7,882 bases of DNA from Desulfobacterales bacterium (GTDB taxonomy: Bacteria > Desulfobacterota > Desulfobacteria > Desulfobacterales > UBA11574). A model generated the notes under the pieces. It had not been told where the DNA came from. It searched no databases and worked only from the letters and a program-made list of their open reading frames with translations. The stretch lies in contig JAUVTO010000079.1 in the NCBI GenBank assembly GCA_030601485.1, positions 1-7,882 of the forward strand, read 5' to 3'. Positions 1 to 5,188 of this stretch are shown here, in pieces (the first letter of the stretch is position 1; the number at the start of each line of letters is the position of its first letter). The position numbers were made by a program, and so were the translations under genes.

Positions 1-433
1 CCCGGTTACGGTCACACATCCTGAGGTTACACGATATTTCATGACAATCCCGGAAGCCTGTCAGCTTATTCTCCAGGCAGGTGCCATGGGCATCGGTGGC
101 GAGATATTTTTATTGGATATGGGCACATCCATAAAGATTAACGACATAGCCCGGGATCTTATTCGTCTGTCCGGATTTGAACCTGACGCGGACATTAAAA
201 TCGAATATATCGGTCTCAGACCCGGAGAAAAGCTTTACGAAGAATTAATCATTGAGGGAGAAGACGTTATTCCCACCAGTCATGAGAAGATCATGGTACT
301 AAAGGGGATAGAGTGCAATTTGCCGATGTTAAACGGCAAGATAAACGACTTGATACAAATGTCTATGATCCAGGAAACAGAAAAGATTAAAGCAAAGCTA
401 AAAGAGATTGTTCCAGAATATAAGCCTGTATAA
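1..433 (+). CDS. CapD/FlaA1-type polysaccharide biosynthesis protein (nucleotide-sugar dehydratase/epimerase), C-terminal fragment
   Basis: The reading frame is open from base 2, so the gene starts off the window; the first in-frame ATG (41) is internal, because the residues before it (VTVTHPEVTRYFMTIPEAC) are already the conserved family sequence. About 143 C-terminal residues are present. They show the RYFMTIPEA segment, the GGEIFLLDMG strand, and the IEYIGLRPGEKLYEEL motif typical of CapD/FlaA1/WbpM-like extended short-chain dehydrogenases, which convert UDP-GlcNAc-type sugars into 4-keto-6-deoxy intermediates for capsule, O-antigen or glycan synthesis. The NAD-binding Rossmann part and catalytic residues lie outside the window, so the exact reaction, and whether the protein has the N-terminal membrane domain of the long form, cannot be seen. 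It ends at TAA and is followed by an intrinsic terminator, suggesting it is the last gene of an envelope-polysaccharide transcript. Family assignment is secure; substrate is inferred. Confidence 0.88.
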   Translation, partial: PVTVTHPEVTRYFMTIPEACQLILQAGAMGIGGEIFLLDMGTSIKINDIARDLIRLSGFEPDADIKIEYIGLRPGEKLYEELIIEGEDVIPTSHEKIMVLKGIECNLPMLNGKINDLIQMSMIQETEKIKAKLKEIVPEYKPV

Positions 434-471
434 ACTGTTTTTAAAAACATCAATATTATATCAAAGATTGC

Positions 472-516
472 AAAAGCCGTGATAATCGATTTCGTATGAC
501 ACGGCTTTTTGTTTTT
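472..516 (+). terminator. Intrinsic (rho-independent) terminator after the CapD-like gene
   Basis: AAAAGCCGTG (472-481) pairs perfectly over 10 bp with CACGGCTTTT (500-509) around an 18-nt loop. The 3' arm runs into a T-rich tract (TTTTTGTTTTT, 506-516). It lies 39 bases after the stop codon at 433. The A-run at the start of the stem is weak as a reverse-strand U-tract, so the plus orientation is favoured. Confidence 0.8.
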
Positions 517-567
517 AATGACAGTACAAGCTTGAAAATTTATTCATTGGATTAGAAGATAAACTTA

Positions 568-595
568 TTGACACCATTATTGAAATCAATTTAAA
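568..595 (+). promoter_or_regulatory. Candidate sigma-70-type promoter for the GlmU-like gene
   Basis: A perfect -35 hexamer TTGACA (568-573) is followed after 16 bases by TTTAAA (590-595), which matches the -10 consensus at 4 of 6 positions. It sits between the terminator at 472-516 and the start at 637, where a new transcript has to begin. The -10 is weak, so this is a suggestion only. Confidence 0.35.
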
Positions 596-636
596 CGTAA
601 AGTGTTGTTTAATAATGATAAAAGTTGAGATCAGAC

Positions 637-1887
637 ATGAAAAACCAAAGTATTTCGAAAATTCAAACGCTCCTTGAAAAAGGCGTTAAGATTCCCAATC
701 CCCAAAATATTGAAATCGGCCCTGAAGTTGACACGGATAGGATTTCCGGTGATGGGGTTGTTATTCATGCGGGTTGCAAACTGTACGGAAGTTCGACGCT
801 TATTTTACGAGGTTCAAAGCTGGGGTATGAAGGTCCTGTGACCATTGAGAATTGCCAAATAGGACCTCAAGTAGAACTTAAAGGAGGTTTTTTTAAGAAT
901 GCCGTTTTTTTAGAGAAAGCAAGTATGGGTTCAGGTTCCAATGTTCGGGAGGGGACAATACTGGAAGAAGAATCGAGCGGTGCCCACACGGTGGGTCTGA
1001 AACAAACCATTCTTTTCCCTTTTGTGACTCTGGGGAGTCTGATCAATTTTTGTGACTGCTTGATGTCCGGCGGTACAAGCCGGAAAAACCACAGTGAAGT
1101 TGGAAGTTCTTACATCCATTTTAACTATACACCCAATCAAGACAAGGCCACCCCGTCTTTAATTGGCGACGTGCCCAGGGGAGTTATGCAGAATCAGCGC
1201 CCGATATTTTTAGGAGGGCAGGGCGGTCTTGTGGGTCCGTGCCGCCTGGAGTTCGGTACCGTCATAGCCGCCGGTTCAATATTTCGAAAGGATGAATTAA
1301 GGCCTGAACGCCTGCTTATCGGGGACATGGCCAAGGGTGGAAGTATGCCGTTTACGCCTGGAGTATATTATAACATCAAACGGATAACGGTTAATAACAT
1401 TATTTATATTGCAAACCTGATTGCTCTCGATCACTGGTATACGCATGTACGCTCCCAGTTTATATCGGATGATTTCCCGGAACCTCTTTTTGATGGCCTA
1501 AAAGAAAAGCTCGACATGGCCATTGATGAAAGAATACACAGATTAAAGGCCCTAAGCCGAAAGATGTCTGATTCTGTGACAGCCTATCAACATCATGCGA
1601 AAGAAAATACATCGCCTCTGGTTCTACAACAGAAAAATGAGCTTTATAAAAGATGGACTAAACTTGAAGAAAATATAAAAGCTCAGCGAAATGTAGAAGA
1701 AAACACAAGTTTGAGAGATATTTTTCTGGAAAAGATCGATCTCGGCATCAAAACATCAGGCAAGGATTACATTTCAGTGATCAAAGGACTGTCAATTGAA
1801 GACACAAAAGCAGGGACCGCTTGGCTTCAAGGAATTGTTGACCACATTACTGCTGGAGCAATTAAGATCATACCGTCATTTACCTAG
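637..1887 (+). CDS. GlmU-like left-handed beta-helix protein (putative sugar-phosphate acetyltransferase; often labelled UDP-GlcNAc pyrophosphorylase-like)
   Basis: The protein has 416 residues from ATG 637. Residues about 22-230 are rich in hexapeptide-type turns (IGPEV, IGPQVEL, LGSL) expected of a left-handed beta-helix. Residues 148-220 align by eye with the GlmU acetyltransferase site: RKNHSEVGSSYI resembles the GlmU segment with the catalytic histidine (here H152), FNYTP (N163, Y164) resembles CNYDG, and GTVIAAGS resembles GATIAAGT. The strongly conserved-looking block SLIGDVPRGVM...GGQGGLVGP covers 174-201. Residues about 240-416 form a separate, mostly helical C-terminal domain I do not recognise. 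No nucleotidyltransferase domain is present, so a pyrophosphorylase label would be unjustified. Adjacent glmM makes GlcN-1-P, so an N-acetyltransferase or UDP-sugar role is a reasonable inference. TTG 625 is an alternative start, but ATG 637 has GAGA 6 bases upstream and is preferred. Confidence 0.82.
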   Translation: MKNQSISKIQTLLEKGVKIPNPQNIEIGPEVDTDRISGDGVVIHAGCKLYGSSTLILRGSKLGYEGPVTIENCQIGPQVELKGGFFKNAVFLEKASMGSGSNVREGTILEEESSGAHTVGLKQTILFPFVTLGSLINFCDCLMSGGTSRKNHSEVGSSYIHFNYTPNQDKATPSLIGDVPRGVMQNQRPIFLGGQGGLVGPCRLEFGTVIAAGSIFRKDELRPERLLIGDMAKGGSMPFTPGVYYNIKRITVNNIIYIANLIALDHWYTHVRSQFISDDFPEPLFDGLKEKLDMAIDERIHRLKALSRKMSDSVTAYQHHAKENTSPLVLQQKNELYKRWTKLEENIKAQRNVEENTSLRDIFLEKIDLGIKTSGKDYISVIKGLSIEDTKAGTAWLQGIVDHITAGAIKIIPSFT

Positions 1888-1895
1888 AAATATTT

Positions 1896-1961
1896 GCCAC
1901 CAAGGCACAAAGACACGAGGGATTTTGTTATTCGTTCTTAGTGTCTTGGTGCCTTAGTGGC
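1896..1961. repeat. Inverted repeat built from GTG-containing octamers (REP-like)
   Basis: The arms 1896-1916 and 1941-1961 are complementary at 19 of 21 positions around a 24-base spacer. Each arm is itself a row of three octamers ending in GTGT, GTGC and GTGG. The right arm on the plus strand reads CTTAGTGT (1937-1944), CTTGGTGC (1945-1952), CTTAGTGG (1953-1960). The left arm on the minus strand reads CCTCGTGT (1920-1913), CTTTGTGC (1912-1905), CTTGGTGG (1904-1897). No T-run follows either arm, so it is not a standard terminator. It fills the gap between the GlmU-like gene and glmM and looks like a dispersed chromosomal repeat; copies elsewhere cannot be seen from here. Confidence 0.8.
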
Positions 1962-2017
1962 GATAAAAAAGCTTCTATAAATATACAATAATTACTAAAT
2001 GATATATAAGCATTATT

Positions 2018-2023
2018 AAAGGA
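2018..2023 (+). promoter_or_regulatory. Shine-Dalgarno site deciding the glmM start
   Basis: AAAGGA lies 7 bases before ATG 2031. An in-frame ATG at 2025 is only 1 base from it and cannot use it. The product from 2031 begins MGELFGTDGIRG, the usual GlmM N-terminus. Confidence 0.75.
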
Positions 2024-2030
2024 AATGATT

Positions 2031-3383
2031 ATGGGTGAATTGTTTGGCACAGACGGAATACGGGGTGTTGCCAACCAATATCCGATGACCCCTGAAATAG
2101 CCGTAACCATCGGAAGGGCTGTTGCGGCAATTTTCAAAGGAGATGATAAGCAATCAAAAATTATCATCGGTAAGGATACCCGTATTTCCGGGGATATGCT
2201 GGAACATGCTCTGGTCTCCGGGATCTGCTCCATGGGTGTGGATGCATATCTTACGGGGATTCTGCCGACTCCGGGTGTGGCTTTTATGACATCTTCAATC
2301 GGCGCAAACGCCGGCATTGTGATTTCCGCATCCCACAATCCTTATTATGACAACGGAATAAAAATCTTTAAAGGCAACGGTTATAAGCTTTCCGATGAAG
2401 AGGAAGATGAAATAGAACAGCTTGTATTTAATAAGAGCATTGCTTCAACATCAAAATCGGTGCGGGATACCGGCCGTGTTTATAAAATCGCTGATGCCGG
2501 AAGCGCGTACGGAAATTTTTTGAAACAAACCGTTTCGGAGAAATATTATTTCAAAGGCATAAAGATCGTCATGGATTGTTCAAACGGTGCAACGTTTGAA
2601 GTTGCACCGGCAATTTTGACCGAACTTGGCGCAAAGGTTAAAACACTTTATGTTACCCCCGATGGTAAAAATATTAATGATAACTGCGGATCCCAACATC
2701 CTGAGCACCTGAAAAAAGCTGTTGTTAAAGTCGGCGCCCATATCGGGCTTGCCTTTGATGGAGACGGCGACAGGCTTATTGCGGTTGATGAAAAAGGGAT
2801 CGTTGCAACAGGTGACCAGATCCTGGCGGTTTGTGCAAAATTCATGAAAAAAAAAGGGCTTCTTAAAGGCAATCGGGTGGTCAGCACGGTCATGAGTAAC
2901 ATGGGGCTTGGGCTAGCCTTAAAAAAAATGGGCATAAAACATATGAAGACAGCGGTCGGGGATCGTTATGTTATGGAAAAAATGGTTTCTTCAGGGGCTG
3001 TTCTGGGGGGAGAGGATTCCGGCCACATGATTTTTTTAAATCACCATACAACCGGAGATGGTATTCTTTCCGCATTAAGACTGATTGAAGCAATGAAAGA
3101 GGAATCAAAACCGTTGTCCGAGCTTTGTAAAATAATGACGGTATTTCCTCAGGTCCTCATAAACGTAGATGTTGCACGAAAACCCGACCTTGAAAATGTT
3201 CCGGACATTAAAGATGCTATAAAATCGGTTGAACCTGTGCTGGGGGAAAAGGGCAGGGTGGTTGTTCGTTACTCCGGTACACAGCCGATATGCAGGATAA
3301 TGGTAGAAGGACCCACCATAGATGAAACCCGCAAGTATTGCAGGCAATTAGCTGATATTGTAAAGGAAACTCTCGGAAAGTAA
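2031..3383 (+). CDS. glmM: Phosphoglucosamine mutase GlmM
   Basis: Cytoplasmic enzyme of the alpha-D-phosphohexomutase family that interconverts glucosamine-6-phosphate and glucosamine-1-phosphate, the step before UDP-GlcNAc in peptidoglycan and LPS synthesis. The protein is 450 residues, a normal full length. It shows the four family signatures in order: N-terminal FGTDGIRG (5-12); the phosphoserine loop ISASHNP with catalytic S101; the Mg-binding loop DGDGDR with D243, D245 and D247; the sugar-binding loop GGEDSGH (326-332); and the phosphate-binding loop RYSGTQP (413-419). The last reads SGTQ where most family members have SGTE. The start at 2031 is chosen by a well-placed ribosome site and by the canonical MGxLFGTDGIRG start. 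It follows the GlmU-like gene on the same strand; the 143-base gap with a palindromic repeat leaves co-transcription open. A perfect 9-bp hairpin (2585-2609) lies within the coding sequence. Confidence 0.97.
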   Translation: MGELFGTDGIRGVANQYPMTPEIAVTIGRAVAAIFKGDDKQSKIIIGKDTRISGDMLEHALVSGICSMGVDAYLTGILPTPGVAFMTSSIGANAGIVISASHNPYYDNGIKIFKGNGYKLSDEEEDEIEQLVFNKSIASTSKSVRDTGRVYKIADAGSAYGNFLKQTVSEKYYFKGIKIVMDCSNGATFEVAPAILTELGAKVKTLYVTPDGKNINDNCGSQHPEHLKKAVVKVGAHIGLAFDGDGDRLIAVDEKGIVATGDQILAVCAKFMKKKGLLKGNRVVSTVMSNMGLGLALKKMGIKHMKTAVGDRYVMEKMVSSGAVLGGEDSGHMIFLNHHTTGDGILSALRLIEAMKEESKPLSELCKIMTVFPQVLINVDVARKPDLENVPDIKDAIKSVEPVLGEKGRVVVRYSGTQPICRIMVEGPTIDETRKYCRQLADIVKETLGK

Positions 3384-3416
3384 TGCCTAAATTTTATGGT
3401 ATGTTATTATTTTTAA

Positions 3417-3446
3417 ATTCGTGTGTATTCGTGTTCATCCGTGGTG
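3417..3446. repeat. Three tandem decamers ATTCGTGTNN (dispersed-repeat type)
   Basis: ATTCGTGTGT (3417-3426), ATTCGTGTTC (3427-3436) and ATCCGTGGTG (3437-3446) follow each other at an exact 10-base period between the convergent glmM and Bax-inhibitor-like genes. The unit is closely related to the decamer ATCTGTGTNN at 4305-4388. No paired inverted arm is present here, so this may be a half-element. Confidence 0.65.
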
Positions 3447-3472
3447 TTATTTAACCGCAACTGTTATAAAAA

Positions 3473-4174
3473 TCAATCCCGACTCCCCAATATTCTGAGC
3501 AGCATAAGAAAGAGATTAATAAAATCTAAATACAATGTCAGAGCACCTAAAATTGCACCTTTTCTAATGGTCCCACCGTCAAGCCCGTCTGGCTGTGAAA
3601 GCGCCATAGTCTTGAGTTTCTGGGTGTCATATGCTGTCAGCCCTACAAAAACGATCACGCCTATATAACTGACAATCAGGCTCATTCCCGAACTGCGTAT
3701 AAATAGGTTGACAACCGATGCAATAACAATACCGATAAGCCCCATAAACATGAACTGACCCATTGAGGTCAGATCACGTTTTGTTACCATACCGAAAATA
3801 CTTGATGCAACGAAAGTTGCGGCACAAATAAAAAATGTTGATGTGATCGAAGATCTTGTATAGATAAGGAATATCGCAGAAAGTGTCGCGCCGTTTAATG
3901 CAGCATAAAGAACAAACAGAGATGTTGCGGTGGACGCCTGCATTTTTTGGACCCTCGCACTGATGCTGAAAACAAGAGCGAGTTCACCGATTATCAAACC
4001 AAAAAATATTATTTGATTTCCAAAGATAAATCTCATCATGGTTTCGCTGTTTGATATAAAATATGCTACAAAACCTGTGATTCCAAGGCCGATGGCCATC
4101 CAATTATAGACACTTCGTATAAATTCGTTAACCTGAATTTGGGTCCGTGTCCTTTTAAGCGGAATTGATTGCAT
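3473..4174 (-). CDS. Bax inhibitor-1/YccA (TMBIM) family integral membrane protein
   Basis: The protein is 233 residues, the usual length for bacterial BI-1/YbhL/YccA homologues. It has a short polar N-terminus (1-24) and about seven hydrophobic segments, roughly 25-41, 51-70, 83-105, 111-130, 138-158, 164-181 and 206-229. The family-typical sequences GELALVFSISARV (63-75), TAYDTQKLK (180-188) and LYLDFINLFLMLLRILG (214-230) are present. D183 and D217 fall in the last two helices, where BI-1 proteins (e.g. Bacillus YetJ, from family knowledge) carry the acidic pair linked to pH-dependent Ca2+ leak. E. coli relatives interact with the FtsH protease or membrane proteins; which role applies here is unknown. 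The start has an excellent AGGAGG site. The gene stands alone on the minus strand, convergent with glmM and divergent from the next gene. Confidence 0.93.
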   Translation of the reverse strand: MQSIPLKRTRTQIQVNEFIRSVYNWMAIGLGITGFVAYFISNSETMMRFIFGNQIIFFGLIIGELALVFSISARVQKMQASTATSLFVLYAALNGATLSAIFLIYTRSSITSTFFICAATFVASSIFGMVTKRDLTSMGQFMFMGLIGIVIASVVNLFIRSSGMSLIVSYIGVIVFVGLTAYDTQKLKTMALSQPDGLDGGTIRKGAILGALTLYLDFINLFLMLLRILGSRD

Positions 4175-4179
4175 TATGT

Positions 4180-4185
4180 CCTCCT
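4180..4185 (-). promoter_or_regulatory. Consensus Shine-Dalgarno of the BI-1 family gene
   Basis: AGGAGG on the minus strand lies 5 bases before the ATG at 4174-4172. It is the strongest ribosome site in the window and fixes the start; most other genes here have weak sites. Confidence 0.85.
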
Positions 4186-4304
4186 GTATATCAGTTTCGA
4201 GACCTTTGCAAAAAAAGGTAGATTTATAAGTAACACAGGAAATTGGTTTTGCAAGATCAAATCGTTTTTTATTTTATTGTCAGATATCGTGAACGAGCTA
4301 AATA

Positions 4305-4388
4305 GGACACAGATTTTCGCAAATATACACAGATAATATTATTATTTCTTAATTTAAGAATCTTGATAATCTGTGTTCATCTGTGTCC
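4305..4388. repeat. Inverted repeat built from decamers ATCTGTGTNN
   Basis: The outer arms GGACACAGAT (4305-4314) and ATCTGTGTCC (4379-4388) are perfect complements, as are the inner arms ACACAGAT (4327-4334) and ATCTGTGT (4369-4376). The right side is two decamers, ATCTGTGTTC and ATCTGTGTCC. The left side, read on the minus strand, is ATCTGTGTAT, ATTTGCGAAA, ATCTGTGTCC, so it has one extra and degenerate unit. The spacer holds a smaller perfect palindrome, TTCTTAA-T-TTAAGAA (4346-4360). It lies between two divergent genes (starts at 4174 minus and 4441 plus), so it could affect either promoter, although a neutral dispersed repeat is equally likely. Confidence 0.8.
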
Positions 4389-4440
4389 AAAAAAGGAAAT
4401 TCCTATACCATCAAGTTAAGTTAAAAGAGCTCTGATTGTC

Positions 4441-4707
4441 ATGAAACCCGAGCAGACATATCAAGATTTAAAAGAACTTGCTGAAAAACTCGGCGTCGCT
4501 GTATCAGAGCAAAATCTTCGCAGTACCGGAATAAAAGCTAAAAGCGGATTATGTAAAGTTAAAGGAAAAAATATTCTTATCATGGAAAAGCGGTTACCGT
4601 TTCAAGATAAAAATGAAATCCTCGCATCTTGTCTGAGCAAACTGCCTCATGAAGATATTTTTATGGTTCCGGCTTTACGTGAATTTTTAGATAGTTTCCA
4701 TCCATAA
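4441..4707 (+). CDS. Small conserved-looking protein of unknown function (88 aa)
   Basis: I cannot name a characterised family. The 88-residue product begins with an amphipathic helix-like stretch (4-19, YQDLKELAEKLGVAVSE). It continues with a compact segment SGLCKVKGKNILIMEKRLP (35-53), which looks like two beta-strands with a Lys/Arg turn, then a helix DKNEILASCLSKLPHED (56-72) and VPALREFLD (76-84). This pattern is reminiscent of short hypothetical proteins in other anaerobic bacteria, which is a weak recollection. There are no membrane segments, signal peptide or metal-ligand set; two cysteines (C38, C64) are present. The ribosome site is weak (AAGAGC, 4425-4430). Codon use looks like the neighbours. 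The last four residues (SFHP) and the stop come from the palindromic element at 4692-4838, so the natural C-terminus may have been altered by its insertion. Confidence 0.72.
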   Translation: MKPEQTYQDLKELAEKLGVAVSEQNLRSTGIKAKSGLCKVKGKNILIMEKRLPFQDKNEILASCLSKLPHEDIFMVPALREFLDSFHP

Positions 4708-4838
4708 ATGGCTATTTTTCCGATGAGCGGCGTTCTCCGCGGGTTTCCGCCCTCGACGTGCTTCAAGTACGCCTCGGGCGAAAATCCTTGTGCGGCCTTG
4801 CTCATGGAAAAAATCCCTCATTTATAAATTGGAAACTA
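4692..4838. repeat. 147-bp near-palindromic element with terminal inverted repeats (MITE-like)
   Basis: The ends TAGTTTCCA (4692-4700) and TGGAAACTA (4830-4838) are perfect 9-bp inverted repeats. Further in, ATAAATG (4704-4710) pairs with CATTTAT (4819-4825), and ATGAGC (4723-4728) pairs with GCTCAT (4800-4805). The core 4741-4787 is a 47-base palindrome centred on 4764, with 19 of 23 positions paired (two of them G-T). It contains CCGCCC (4747-4752) opposite GGGCGA (4776-4781). The core is clearly more GC-rich than the surroundings. I see no coding capacity and no obvious target-site duplication. It could be a non-autonomous mobile element or a large REP/BIME-type repeat; transcribed, it would form a long hairpin downstream of the 88-aa gene. 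Confidence 0.75.
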
Positions 4839-5188
4839 CTTATTGCTCAAAAGTAAAAAGCTCCAAATTCAAGGCGTGCAAATTCCGTTTCCGTTTTAAA
4901 AAAAGCAGGGTAATAGTTAGAATATAAGCCTGCCAATAAAGGCTCTTTAAGAAAGTTTACATAATATACCTTATCAGACGTTAATAAATTTATTCGTAAG
5001 CATTCACGGATTCAGAGTTCATAGGTTCAGGGTTACCTTTATGCAAAATTAGAATTTCTGGTTTGTTGAGGTTTGGGTTGAATGGGATTGTCAACTGTGA
5101 TAGTCTTTCATTCAAATTATGAGAGAATCGAATTAATTTGACTTTAATGAACTCACACTCCGGAAATCTATACTCAGAACAATCCTAC
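4839..5188. other. AT-rich intergenic region upstream of xseA
   Basis: No gene is visible in these 350 bases on either strand. The region holds a small stem GCAGG/CCTGC (4905-4909 with 4929-4933), the TTCA-unit repeat at 5003-5032, and one weak promoter candidate for the xseA operon: TTGTCA (5088-5093), 18 bases, TCAAAT (5112-5117). The segment 5138-5188 is open in the xseA frame and would be coding if xseA starts at TTG 5138 or ATG 5147. Confidence 0.55.
5003..5032. repeat. Short TTCA-unit repeat
   Basis: TTCA occurs at 5003, 5011, 5018 and 5026, spaced 8, 7 and 8 bases. The units are TTCACGGA, TTCAGAG, TTCATAGG and TTCAGGG. The copies are degenerate and lack an inverted partner. The arrangement resembles short-period intergenic repeats, but four units is little evidence. 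Confidence 0.4.

Noticed and set aside
931..1140. Minus-strand open frame of 69 codons
   Set aside because: Lies wholly within the GlmU-like gene in antisense; no recognisable protein features.
1896..1961. Inverted repeat as an intrinsic terminator of the GlmU-like gene
   Set aside because: The stem is long, but no T-run follows on either strand and the loop is 24 bases; the octamer structure explains it better as a repeat.
1928..2338. Minus-strand open frame of 136 codons
   Set aside because: Antisense to the start of glmM and to the inverted repeat; the opposing glmM frame is unambiguous.
2648..3347. Two minus-strand open frames (2648-2935 and 3105-3347)
   Set aside because: Antisense shadows of glmM with low-complexity translations.
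3423..3668. Plus-strand open frame of 81 codons
   Set aside because: Antisense to the 3' end of the BI-1 family gene and begins within the decamer repeat; no ribosome site.
4223..4254. Promoter for the BI-1 gene on the minus strand (TTGCAA and TATAAA)
   Set aside because: The spacer is 20 bases, too long for a convincing sigma-70 promoter, and the -35 match is modest.
4305..5032. CRISPR array from the repeated short motifs
   Set aside because: Units are 7-10 bases without unique spacers and no cas gene is in view.
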